DNA of 64,000 nt, from NCBI GenBank assembly GCA_029983695.1, contig JASBZB010000012.1:38496-102495 (forward strand), written 5' to 3'. Shown one piece after another: positions 36,188 to 43,963 of this stretch (position 1 is its first letter; the number at the start of each line of letters is the position of its first letter). A program made the translations under genes and the position numbers. Below the pieces are notes generated by a model. The model saw nothing but the letters and a program-made list of their open reading frames with translations, did no database searches and had not been told where the DNA came from. The stretch comes from Lutispora sp003527145 (lineage in GTDB: Bacteria > Bacillota > Clostridia > Lutisporales > Lutisporaceae).

Positions 36188-36868
36188 CTAAACTTCTTTG
36201 CAAATGTTATAATCATCAATATTACTTTGTCTATCACACGCACTATCAATGTATGTCCTGTAACTGTTGATAAACGCATTCCATTTAACTGCCTTGATAT
36301 AACTGTAATCTCCGTACCATATAGTTGAGCCTATATCACACACTTTTTTGTCAGGATTTTTTAAATTGAATTTATTTTTTCTAATTATTGAAAATAATTT
36401 ATCAGTATGGTGTGTTATACATCCACCTGTGCAACAGTTTTTACTTTCTAAATAATAAGAATACGAACCATTCGAATCTGGTAACACGACTGCAACCATT
36501 GCATTACTTCTGCTTGTAACATCATCTCCATTTTTATTTTTACGAGACATTTCTTTCAAAGAATATGATACTTCCCATGGTATCCATTGGTCTCTCTCAG
36601 CCTGCCAACTTTCTTTCATTCCAGGTGATATAAAAATTACCGTAACTGAACTATCATATATTCTATCCTTCAATTTTTCCCATATAGTATCATCTGATAA
36701 GTTACTTAAGTCCTCATCGTCACTTTCCCCTTTATAAATATTATCAGAGGAATCCAAAGTTTCTTCAAATTTCGTAACATAATCTCTCACTGTCGAATTT
36801 TCAAAATATGACAAATTTTCCACTTGATCATCAGCATATTTGTACGATACAAAAATTTTTTTGCCCAT
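36188..36868 (-). CDS. TIR-like protein (ThsB-type), 226 aa, first gene of operon
   Basis: A second stand-alone TIR-like protein: KKIFVSYKYADDQVENL, SSVTVIFISPGMKE, QWIPWEVSYSLKE with the catalytic-position Glu. An acidic insert (GESDDEDLSNLSDDT) lies before the central strand, and a Cys-containing loop (SKNCCTGGCITHHT) after it. It resembles ThsB-like sensors but is only about 20 per cent like its neighbour by eye, so it is not a recent duplicate. GGGG-rich RBS before the ATG at 36868. A SigA-like promoter with a palindrome in the spacer lies 97 bp upstream. Confidence 0.8.
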   Translation of the reverse strand: MGKKIFVSYKYADDQVENLSYFENSTVRDYVTKFEETLDSSDNIYKGESDDEDLSNLSDDTIWEKLKDRIYDSSVTVIFISPGMKESWQAERDQWIPWEVSYSLKEMSRKNKNGDDVTSRSNAMVAVVLPDSNGSYSYYLESKNCCTGGCITHHTDKLFSIIRKNKFNLKNPDKKVCDIGSTIWYGDYSYIKAVKWNAFINSYRTYIDSACDRQSNIDDYNICKEV

Positions 36869-36964
36869 ATTGTTTTCTCCCCTTCAAATATTAGATAATG
36901 CCTGCTGCTGTTTTTTATTTGTATGATTGCATCTACTACCTTTGACACATCAGTTTCGCTTTCA

Positions 36965-36994
36965 AGTATATATAACACTGACTGTCAGGCTCAA
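36965..36994 (-). promoter_or_regulatory. Promoter and operator-like palindrome of the TIR operon
   Basis: On the minus strand -35 TTGAGC (36989-36994), 18-bp spacer, -10 TATACT (36965-36970). The spacer holds the 11-bp palindrome CTGACTGTCAG (36978-36988), a natural repressor site. The remaining non-coding sequence to 37,433 is AT-rich and shows no gene I can support. Confidence 0.45.
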
Positions 36995-37433
36995 ATAATT
37001 TGTCATTCTTATGTGTGTCAGAACCATGAATACAAGCAATCATTTTTACGGGTAAAAGGAGTATGTATATGTAAATCCCATACCCGCCATTCGGAACCCC
37101 TCTGAAAAACGGTAATTTGTTTGTCCTCCCAAGGTAAAATTATAATGTTTTAAAATTAACTAATTTCCCATTATTGCTATAATGCGTGCATTTCTAAGCT
37201 TCCAATTATATACATAATCACCTGAGCCTAATAGAGGTTAAGAGCTTTAGAATATACCACTCTACAAGTATCAAGGATTCTAATATATCACTCATCAAAT
37301 ATTTGTATAATTACAATATTCTCTGTAATTTACCAGTATCCTCTATATTTTATTCGCATATTTCGACATATATATTGAGCAGTGCATATACAGATAGTTT
37401 TGTATATATAAACCTTTAAAACATAACATTACA

Positions 37434-37475
37434 ATAAAAAAAGCATAATATTACCAAACCAGCAATACTATGCTT
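37434..37475 (-). terminator. Terminator of the HD-DUF429 gene
   Basis: AAGCATA (37441-37447) pairs with TATGCTT (37469-37475), with TATT/AATA inside. On the minus strand seven T residues follow. It lies 86 bp after the HD-DUF429 stop. Confidence 0.65.
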
Positions 37476-37561
37476 GAAATTATTACTTTCTAATAAAGCA
37501 CTCTTACGTATAATAGAAACTATATCACTTTGTACATCTGTTTATTATTTCTTCTGAAGTA

Positions 37562-38815
37562 TTATTCTGCATACACCATTTGCATCAGTATCCCTTTACT
37601 ATCCATCATTGGTTTTTCAGGAGTTGTTTTTATGCCTTTTTCAAGAATTACCTTCCCCATTACCGCTAAGCATAAAGCATCTATCACATCATCAGTTTTC
37701 TTCCTGTAGGGGATATCTGCTAAAAATTTATCCACTACTTGATCTGCTTGAGGATAATATTTTTTTAAAACTTCAATCCGTTTCTCCTTACCCTCATCAG
37801 TTTTTTTATCTTCAAGTATTGGTTGATTATTATTGAGCTTGGAAAAACAGAATTCCGGATGGCTTTCAAGAAGCCTATTCTTCCACTGGGGATTATTTTG
37901 CAAGAATTCATCAACTTGCCTAATTGCTTTAGCTATACCCAGACTTTGTTCTGAAAGGCTTTTCCCTAAAAATGCAATATTAAGCTCTCTTGCTTCAGTC
38001 TTATCATTAGCATATACAGCTTGTCTGCATGGAACTTGAAATATACTTGAGCCTTTCTTTCCAAGCATCTTTTTTACAATCAAATCTGGTCTCAAATGAT
38101 TATTGTCTTCTGGTAGGCCTATAGGTATATCAATTATATAACTATCACATTTAGGATAATGATTGCATATATCACTGATGGTTCTGAATTTTCCAACCTC
38201 AAATGCATTTTCATCTATATAAACTGCAACCCATTTGCCTTTGCATGCATCAATACCAATACAGCTATAGCCTGCACTCTTACCGGTTATTTTATTGAAT
38301 TCATCAATAAACTCCTGTTCAACACTTACAAAGTCTCTTTGTAAAAAATCAAATTCTATTGATTTAACTGGTATAATATCAGCAATTTTAATATCCATCA
38401 ACTCTTGAAACTCATAATATAATAAAGCATCGTCGATATCATTAATCTGCTGCAGTTCATCGTCTGTTAAGTCTCCAATTCCAAACCATTCATATATAGT
38501 CCTTTGAAGCTTATCTTCAATTAAAAAATATTGTGGTAGATTCTTCTTTACAGGTCTTGTCAAATCTGATATGTAACTCTCACTTGCATCATGCAAAAGA
38601 CAACCGAGCTGAATTCTTGATGAACATCCTCGACTCTTGGCTTCTTTGCAGCAATTAATAGAATGCTGAGCAACTGAATAAAAACTCTTGAAGTGACCGT
38701 TTGCTCTTGTCATAAGAGATAGGGCATGTGCTATATCTGCTATATTAATGTCCGTTTTCACAGGTTCTAATGGATAAAATTTAATTTTGGAATATGTGAG
38801 TATATAATCTGACAT
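37562..38815 (-). CDS. HD phosphohydrolase (YfbR-like) fused to DUF429
   Basis: 417 aa. Residues 1 to about 175 form an HD domain of 5'-deoxynucleotidase type: SVAQHSINC, LGCLLHDASESYISDL and DIDDALLYYE supply the metal-binding His/Asp residues. Residues about 185-415 match DUF429, an RNase-H-like fold: GIDACKGKWVAVYI, IDIPIGLPE, VPCRQAVY, ESHPEFCF, DDVIDALCLA. Each domain is known alone; I do not know this fusion as a characterised protein. It would remove phosphate from nucleotides and perhaps cut nucleic acid. It lies just upstream of the TIR/nucleotide operon, with its own terminator. Confidence 0.8.
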   Translation of the reverse strand: MSDYILTYSKIKFYPLEPVKTDINIADIAHALSLMTRANGHFKSFYSVAQHSINCCKEAKSRGCSSRIQLGCLLHDASESYISDLTRPVKKNLPQYFLIEDKLQRTIYEWFGIGDLTDDELQQINDIDDALLYYEFQELMDIKIADIIPVKSIEFDFLQRDFVSVEQEFIDEFNKITGKSAGYSCIGIDACKGKWVAVYIDENAFEVGKFRTISDICNHYPKCDSYIIDIPIGLPEDNNHLRPDLIVKKMLGKKGSSIFQVPCRQAVYANDKTEARELNIAFLGKSLSEQSLGIAKAIRQVDEFLQNNPQWKNRLLESHPEFCFSKLNNNQPILEDKKTDEGKEKRIEVLKKYYPQADQVVDKFLADIPYRKKTDDVIDALCLAVMGKVILEKGIKTTPEKPMMDSKGILMQMVYAE

Positions 38816-38940
38816 TGTAAACCTCCTTATCTAGCGTACTATACATGTCAGCTATAATTATTTACCTTATCTGCCTTTGACCCTTATATTATTTATACCA
38901 CAAACTTATTGTTTAGTATATTTTTACCTTAATCAGCGTT

Positions 38941-39015
38941 CGAGGTGCCAGATGTGAAAGTTATTAGGTTACTGAAATTGATAAATACAATAACCTAATA
39001 ACCTCGCAACCTGGC
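38941..39015 (-). terminator. Large stem-loop after the alaS paralogue
   Basis: GTTATTAGGTTA (38960-38971) pairs perfectly with TAACCTAATAAC (38991-39002). An outer GCCAG (38947-38951) can pair with CTGGC (39011-39015). It directly follows the alaS-like stop. No strong T tract is visible, so it may be a terminator or a processed 3' end. Confidence 0.45.
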
Positions 39016-39023
39016 CTAATTTT

Positions 39024-40320
39024 CTAAGCATTCTTGCCATTTTCCAAAACAGCTTTAATCCTCCGTACGCCTGCAGCAACACTCTCTTCTTTGATTATTC
39101 TAAAGTGTCCCAGTGTGGAAGTGTTATCAGCATGGGGGCCTCCGCATATTTCTTTGCTGAAGTCTCCGATAGAATAAACCTTAACTTTCTCAGAATACTT
39201 GTCTGCAAACAACCCCTCTGCTCCGGTTTCTTTCGCCTCATCAACGGTCATTTCCAGGCAGATAACGGGCAGTTTCTGCATTATTGCATCATTCACAATT
39301 GATTCTACCTTTATGAGCTCATCAGGAGTCATCTTTTGATTATGTGTAAAATCAAATCTCAATCTTTCTTTAGTAATATTGCTTCCCTTTTGTTTTGCAT
39401 GTTCACCAAGTACAATTTGCAGTGCTTTATGAAGTAAATGCGTTGCAGTGTGCAATTCGGAAGTTTCAGCAGTATTATCTGCTAATCCGCCTTTAAACTT
39501 TTGAGAAGCTCCTTGCCTTGATAATTCCTGATGCTGCCTGTACATTTGCTCAAATCCTTTAATATCAACCCTAAAGCCATTTTCTTCTGCGAGCTCTGCA
39601 GTTAATTCAGGAGGAAATCCAAAAGTATCATACAACCTGAATGTAGTCTTTCCATCGAGAATATTGGTATTTTGCTTCCGGCAAACATCCAGTGCTTTGA
39701 AAAATTGTTTCTCTCCATTCTCCAATGTACTCATGAACTTGTCTTTCTCTTCCACCAATCTATTAAGTATCAGGTCTTTATGCTCTTTGAGTTCGCCATA
39801 CAGCCCTTCCAAGGATTCAATTGTAATACTGCCGAATTCAAATATATAATTATGGTCAATGCCTATCTTGCGCATATGACGAATTGCCCGTCTTATTAGC
39901 CTTCTTAAGATATATCCCTGATCTACATTACTGGGAATGATTCCATCTGCCAACAAGAAACAGGAAGCTCTGGTGTGGTCAGCAATAACTCTGCTGCTTG
40001 TTTCATTTATTATATTTGTTAAGGTTGTAATACGCTGCATCAAATCAGAGAAAAGCTCTGTTTCAAAGATACTTTCTTTTCCCTCCAAGATAGCGGTCAT
40101 TCTTTCCAAGCCAAGTCCTGTATCAACATTCTTTTGCTTTAGTGGTGTAAAAGTTCCGTCGCTTTTTTTGTTATACTGCATAAATACATTGTTCCAGATC
40201 TCCCAATACTTGCCGCAGTCGCATGCAGGACCGCATTCGTCACAACACTTTGCTTTAAGACTATCATAAAAGATTTCAGTGTCAGGACCACAAGGTCCGG
40301 TGGCGGCATGTATTTTATGA
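39024..40320 (-). pseudogene. Short alanyl-tRNA synthetase paralogue, 5' part cut off by the conjugative element
   Basis: The fragment starts in the catalytic domain: in-frame upstream of the ATG at 40181 the translation reads TGPCGPDTEIFYD, then GKYWEIWNNVFMQYNK, all typical of AlaRS. It continues with GLGLERM, RVIADHTRASCFLLADG, YILRRLIRRAIRHMRKIG and an editing domain (HTATHLLHKALQ, ICGGPHADNTSTLGHF with zinc ligands). It stops naturally after the editing domain, so it lacks the DHHA1/C-Ala part of full AlaRS (about 880 aa). The frame hits a stop at 40335-40337 in element sequence. The 5' half should lie beyond the far end of the element. Confidence 0.85.
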
Positions 40321-40329
40321 CAACGTTGT
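40320..40329. other. Left boundary of the conjugative element (candidate att core)
   Basis: AlaRS-coding similarity ends here. The perfect palindrome ACAACGTTGT at 40320-40329 lies between the broken alaS gene and the recombinase stop (40364). Large serine recombinases cut at a central dinucleotide. The exact crossover cannot be fixed without the other end. Confidence 0.5.
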
Positions 40330-40363
40330 GTAAATTAAAATGAGAATGGATAAAGCCGCTTGT

Positions 40364-42046
40364 TTAGCCGACTTTGTTATTCTCTACAACGGTTAGTTCT
40401 TTTCTGTTGTTTTCGATAAACTCCACTATGCGGCGGTGTTGGTCTGCAAAGTTAAAGTCTATCGTTACGTCGCCGCCCTCGTGGATATGGATAACTTTGA
40501 TTAGCTCTGCAACAATACCCCGGTCAAGGCTGCATATGTTCTTGTACTTGCGGAAAGCCTCAAAGTAAGGATTATCAGAAGTTACCCCCTGCGCCATATC
40601 CTTATTTTCTTCTTCAAGGTTGGCTATATCCTGCTTTAGCTGCTGTTCCTTTTCCTCAAACTCTTTTTTCATGCGGTGGTATTCCTCACGGGTAATATCG
40701 CCGTTTTTCCAATCCACATAAAGCCCTGTGCTGATACCCGAAATCTTTTCAAGCTCCTGTTTCCGCAGCTTGATAGAAGCGGTCAGCCGTTTGGAAACGG
40801 TGCGGGGGGCGGGAGCATTGTTTATGTCGTTGATAAGCTCTGCCATGCCGTCAATCAGTGCAATTTGCTTTTGAATGGTTTCCAGAACAATACTTTCGAG
40901 CTTATCATTTCTAATGGAGTGTCGGGTACATAATCCCGTCGTGTTATTTGTTCTGCAAGCATAGTACACAAGATTTTTTGATGTTCTGCGTCCCATTGAT
41001 TTTCCGCAATCGGCACAACGTAGGAAACCGGAAAAGGTGTATAGCTGCCCGGACTGTGGAGCGGTTCGCGTGTCCCTCTGCATTAGCCCCTGTGCTTTAT
41101 CAAAGGTTTCTTTGTCAATAATCGGTTCGTGGGTGTTCTCAACAATAAACCATTCGCTTTCAGGTGTGTTAATCCTTTTATGCACCTTATAGCTCTTTAC
41201 TTTCTGCTTTCCCTGCACCATATGACCTAAGTACATTTGATTGGTAAGAATAGCGGTAATGCTGCGGGCAGACCATAGCGGTTCATTGTTCACAATGGCG
41301 GGGTTATGGTACTTCATGCCGTTTTGCCGCTTATAAGCAGCGGGGCAAAGGGTTCCCATGCCAATTAGCTTTTTCACAATCCCGTTTTTGCTCATTCCGT
41401 CCCGAACAAACCAGTGAAAAATATCCTGCACAATCGGGGCGGTTTCATTATCCACAATTAAGCAATGTTTGTCGTCAGGGTCTTTTAAGTAACCATATGG
41501 TGCAAAGGCTCCGATAAACTCACCCTTTTTGCGCTTCATGTTAAAGGTTCCTCGGACTTTGATTGAGGTTTCCCGGCAGTGGTTTTCATTGTACATACTC
41601 TGGATAGAAACGCCCATTTCGTACACTTCATCAGGGTTTTTATAACTATCCAGTTTAGGAAGCTCCAAAGAGATAAACCGTACATCTTTTACAACAAACA
41701 GATGTTGCAGATACTTTTTGCACTCCCAGTCGTTACGGCTCAAACGCGACAAGTCTTTGACTATGACACAATTTACAATGCCCTTGTCAATATCTTCAAG
41801 CATACGCTGAAAGTTTTCCCGGTCGCTGTCTGTGCCAGTGCAGCCATCGTCAATATAGATATCCACAAGCTGCATTTCTTCCTCAAGCATGAGGTTTTCC
41901 AAATACTCTTTTAATCGTTGACGTTGGTTTTTTACGCTGTAACTTTCGTCGTTTCCGTCCTCTCTGGATAGCCGGATATACAAAGCCACTTTCCATAGAG
42001 CGAGGATTTGTTTGGTTTTATCAAGGCTTTTTCTTACACGAGCCAT
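40364..42046 (-). CDS. Large serine recombinase (TndX-like integrase)
   Basis: 560 aa. Domains: N-terminal resolvase catalytic domain (VALYIRLSREDGNDESYSVKNQ with the nucleophile Ser near residue 25; VKDLSRLSRNDWE), recombinase domain (about 170-290; GYLKDPDDKH, ARSITAILTNQMYLG), zinc ribbon (FLRCADCGKSMGRR, YYACR, LCTRH) and a C-terminal coiled coil (KQELEKISG to LEEENKDM). It excises and integrates the element, like TndX of Tn5397 and related elements. Its end position, next to the disrupted alaS, is as expected. GGGAGG precedes the ATG. Confidence 0.93.
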   Translation of the reverse strand: MARVRKSLDKTKQILALWKVALYIRLSREDGNDESYSVKNQRQRLKEYLENLMLEEEMQLVDIYIDDGCTGTDSDRENFQRMLEDIDKGIVNCVIVKDLSRLSRNDWECKKYLQHLFVVKDVRFISLELPKLDSYKNPDEVYEMGVSIQSMYNENHCRETSIKVRGTFNMKRKKGEFIGAFAPYGYLKDPDDKHCLIVDNETAPIVQDIFHWFVRDGMSKNGIVKKLIGMGTLCPAAYKRQNGMKYHNPAIVNNEPLWSARSITAILTNQMYLGHMVQGKQKVKSYKVHKRINTPESEWFIVENTHEPIIDKETFDKAQGLMQRDTRTAPQSGQLYTFSGFLRCADCGKSMGRRTSKNLVYYACRTNNTTGLCTRHSIRNDKLESIVLETIQKQIALIDGMAELINDINNAPAPRTVSKRLTASIKLRKQELEKISGISTGLYVDWKNGDITREEYHRMKKEFEEKEQQLKQDIANLEEENKDMAQGVTSDNPYFEAFRKYKNICSLDRGIVAELIKVIHIHEGGDVTIDFNFADQHRRIVEFIENNRKELTVVENNKVG

Positions 42047-42133
42047 TATACCTCCCGTCCTCTATAATCACATTATAATTATACCATAGTTGAGCTAAAA
42101 AGTCACTGTGTATGATGTGTAAGTTCCTATTAT

Positions 42134-42394
42134 TTAGACTTTTTTTAAGCTGATAAAAAAGTCTTTCAGCTTGTTTTTTAGCTCGTCACCCGCAGGCTCA
42201 AACCTTACACGAACAGCACTGTCACCGAACAAAAAGCAATAAGGGTTTTTCACCTGCTCTAAATAATTTATCATTCTCTGTTCCGGGGGCAGGTTCGTAT
42301 CAATCTTGATTCCACGAATATCCACAAGCCCGGTTTTATCTATCTTTTCTATTCCTGACTGGCTCATTTCGTCCAGTTGTTTTACTGTCAACAT
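42134..42394 (-). CDS. DUF6870-type small protein of the conjugative element
   Basis: 86 aa. The pattern VDIRGIKIDTNLPPEQRM, then YLEQVKNPYCFLFGDSAVRVRF, is that of DUF6870, common near the integrase end of Tn916/Tn1549-like elements. Small, soluble, function unknown. AAAGGAGGGGG lies upstream of the ATG. It may be co-transcribed with the recombinase 87 bp downstream. Confidence 0.7.
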   Translation of the reverse strand: MLTVKQLDEMSQSGIEKIDKTGLVDIRGIKIDTNLPPEQRMINYLEQVKNPYCFLFGDSAVRVRFEPAGDELKNKLKDFFISLKKV

Positions 42395-42459
42395 TTGTTC
42401 CCCCTCCTTTTAGGTATTCCATACAGCATATGCAAAACCGCTTGTACGGTATGTTGTCA

Positions 42460-42584
42460 AAAAAAGAGGCTTTAATCGGACGGTTTTAGCAAAACCTCAC
42501 GGGAATTTCACCCCTGCATGGTTCTCATGCAGCCCTACCCATTGCCTGCGACGCTTTAAACGCTCGGACTATGGCTATAAGGGA
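42460..42584 (-). ncRNA. Candidate structured small RNA of the element
   Basis: Minus-strand unit with its own signals: -35 TTGCGG (42615-42620), 18-bp spacer, -10 TATAAT (42591-42596), then about 125 nt of structured sequence. CTGCATG (42515-42521) pairs with CATGCAG (42527-42533), flanked by GGGTGAAATTCCC-like sequence. A GAGG...CCTC stem with inner GGTTTT/AAAACC ends in TTTTTTT (42460-42466), a good terminator. The rest of the gap (42,621-42,827) holds no supported gene; a Cys-containing reading frame without a clear start ends at 42,576. Confidence 0.55.
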
Positions 42585-42827
42585 GTATCATTATACCTTT
42601 TTGCGTGTTGTCGCCCGCAAGCCGCTACACTTGCATTGAGTTGTGATGTTGTTCGCTCTCTCTGAAATAAAGGTCATGGCGCACCCAACCTGTGGCTCGG
42701 CACAAAAAGAACGTATCCGATTTGCCTTATGATGCGTTGGTGTTTTCTTCCGACGCTTTCTTTGTCAAGGAGCAAAAGCAGGGTAAGGTTTTACACTCTG
42801 CGGAAAGGGGGGCGCAGGGTGCTTAAC

Positions 42828-43079
42828 TCAAACCTTGAATGAAAGGACAGCCCGCATGAGCTTTGACCGCAAGCGGTCCCGTATGTCCTCATCTATGCCG
42901 TAGTAGGTATTGCCGCGCTCGTCGCGGAGCTTTCGCATAGACAGGCTGGCTATGTAGCTTTCGTACTTCTGTACGACAATTTTCATAGCTTCCGGGTCGC
43001 CCTTTGTTGCGGCTATGATTACCGGGTAGGGTAACAAGCCGCGTTCGTCTTGTTCGGTGTTACCAATCATTTCAATCAT
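42828..43079 (-). CDS. HTH_16-type small protein (Tn916 Orf8-like)
   Basis: 83 aa. AATKGDPEAMKIVVQKYESYI, then a variable loop, and IDEDIRDRLRSKLMRAVLSF is the pattern of the conjugative-transposon helix-turn-helix family (HTH_16). It resembles the N-terminal part of a sigma-70-like protein, and partners with the small sigma factor gene upstream, which it overlaps by 8 bp. In Tn916-like elements the pair drives excision and transfer genes. GGAGG lies before the ATG. Confidence 0.8.
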   Translation of the reverse strand: MIEMIGNTEQDERGLLPYPVIIAATKGDPEAMKIVVQKYESYIASLSMRKLRDERGNTYYGIDEDIRDRLRSKLMRAVLSFKV

Positions 43080-43503
43080 AGGCGCGTTCCTCCAAATAGC
43101 GTTTTAGTAACTCAAAAGAGCTTGTCCGTCGATACTGTACGGTGCTTCTCGGAATTTTATAGAGTTCTGCGATTTCCACGTCGCTCATTTCAAAGAAATA
43201 ATACAGTAAGACGGCGTTGCGTTTTTCTTCCGGCAAGCTGTGCAGGGCTTCGGCAAGCAGCTTTGCGGTGATTTCCTTTCCCGCCACACAAAAGGATTGT
43301 TCAGCTTCATCATCTGCAAAATAGCGGTCATAGGTGTAAAGCTGATTTTCCTCCTGCGGGGTAAGGTCTGAAAAAGTTACCTCGCGTAACTGCTGCCATT
43401 TCGTCTGCTTGTGGGCGTTGGCTGCTTCGTTCTTCAACGTCCGTTTGCAAAAGCCGTTAAAGGCGCAACGGATTTGCCACTGGGTACGAACAGGTTCATT
43501 CAT
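43072..43503 (-). CDS. Small sigma-70-like factor of the element (Tn916 Orf7-like)
   Basis: 143 aa from the ATG at 43503, which has a perfect GAAAGGAGGTGA site. The longer open frame to 43,728 is leader sequence and not coding. The C-terminal half is a sigma region 4 HTH: ALHSLPEEKRNAVLLYYFFEMSDVEIAELYKIPRSTVQYRRTSSF-type, with the LPEEKR and RSTVQYRR signatures. The middle is acidic. It likely directs RNA polymerase to element promoters for excision. It follows a leader-peptide/terminator region (43,638-43,808), so it seems to be controlled by attenuation. Confidence 0.85.
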   Translation of the reverse strand: MNEPVRTQWQIRCAFNGFCKRTLKNEAANAHKQTKWQQLREVTFSDLTPQEENQLYTYDRYFADDEAEQSFCVAGKEITAKLLAEALHSLPEEKRNAVLLYYFFEMSDVEIAELYKIPRSTVQYRRTSSFELLKRYLEERAYD

Positions 43504-43630
43504 GGTATTCACCTCCTTTCGCAACCGCGAAAGCGGGTGATGATTTCCCCTTTCGTAAACCCTCAACAAATGGAATTTGAGAACTGCCAAAGTTTCCGAT
43601 AGATTTCTTGAAAAATTTTTGAGAAAAATC

Positions 43631-43662
43631 AAAAAAAGCCCGGCTGAAAAATACAGCCGGGC
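43631..43662 (-). terminator. Attenuator/terminator upstream of the sigma-like gene
   Basis: Perfect 9-bp GC-rich stem GCCCGGCTG (43638-43646) with CAGCCGGGC (43654-43662), followed on the minus strand by seven T. It lies between the leader peptide stop (43683) and the sigma-like gene (43503), the usual position for a transcription attenuator. Confidence 0.8.
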
Positions 43663-43682
43663 ATGAGTGGAACTATTAGATT

Positions 43683-43793
43683 TTAGTCGGTGATGTGTGT
43701 GTTCATATTGATAGCCGTAATATCCCATTGGAGAGAATAGGCTTTTTTTGATAAGTTGAAATTAGGTGGAGCATGGGGATTAAAAATAGACAC
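43683..43793 (-). CDS. Leader peptide of the attenuator, 36 aa
   Basis: A short frame with an excellent ribosome site AAAGGAGG (43801-43808) seven bases before GTG at 43793 and stop TAA at 43683-43685. The peptide begins VSIFNPHAPPNFNLS and ends NMNTHITD. Its start region lies inside the hairpin GACACGGCG (43789-43797)/CGCCGTGTC (43814-43822), so translation may be shut off when that stem forms. A terminator follows 20 bp after the stop. This is the layout of drug- or ribosome-sensing attenuators such as the one before tet(M), but no resistance gene follows here. Confidence 0.55.
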   Translation of the reverse strand: MSIFNPHAPPNFNLSKKAYSLQWDITAINMNTHITD

Positions 43794-43822
43794 GGCGATA
43801 CCTCCTTTGATACCGCCGTGTC
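43789..43822. promoter_or_regulatory. RBS-sequestering hairpin of the leader peptide
   Basis: Perfect 9-bp arms GACACGGCG and CGCCGTGTC. On the minus strand the loop exposes the AAAGGAGG site while the GTG start is paired. It may switch leader translation. Confidence 0.5.
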
Positions 43823-43877
43823 CTTAAAAAAGGGCGCAATTAATACACCCTCCGTAATTCGTCTTTTTCAAAAGGAA

Positions 43878-43904
43878 AACGGCGGTTATGCTTTAACCGC
43901 CGTT
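43878..43904. terminator. Hairpin after the lipoprotein gene
   Basis: Perfect 10-bp stem AACGGCGGTT (43878-43887) with AACCGCCGTT (43895-43904). On the minus strand TTTCCTTTT follows. It lies 60 bp after the lipoprotein stop and is a likely terminator. Confidence 0.6.
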
Positions 43905-43963
43905 GTGCGTGACCAATGTAAACAAAATCACCATTACAACAACGGTTTAGTTTTTAGGTGTTG

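Noticed and set aside
36787..36978. Small minus-strand frame upstream of the first TIR gene
   Set aside because: It overlaps the promoter and the TIR start in another frame and resembles nothing.
42500..42535. FMN riboswitch, because of GGGTGAAATTCCC-like sequence
   Set aside because: Only this short piece matches; the rest of the FMN aptamer is absent and no riboflavin gene follows.
42576..42760. Short Cys-containing peptide on the minus strand ending at 42,576
   Set aside because: The frame is open but has no ribosome site at its ATG and runs through the promoter of the RNA candidate.
43504..43728. N-terminal extension of the sigma-like protein
   Set aside because: This frame spans the attenuator hairpin and poly-T; a perfect ribosome site marks the start at 43,503.
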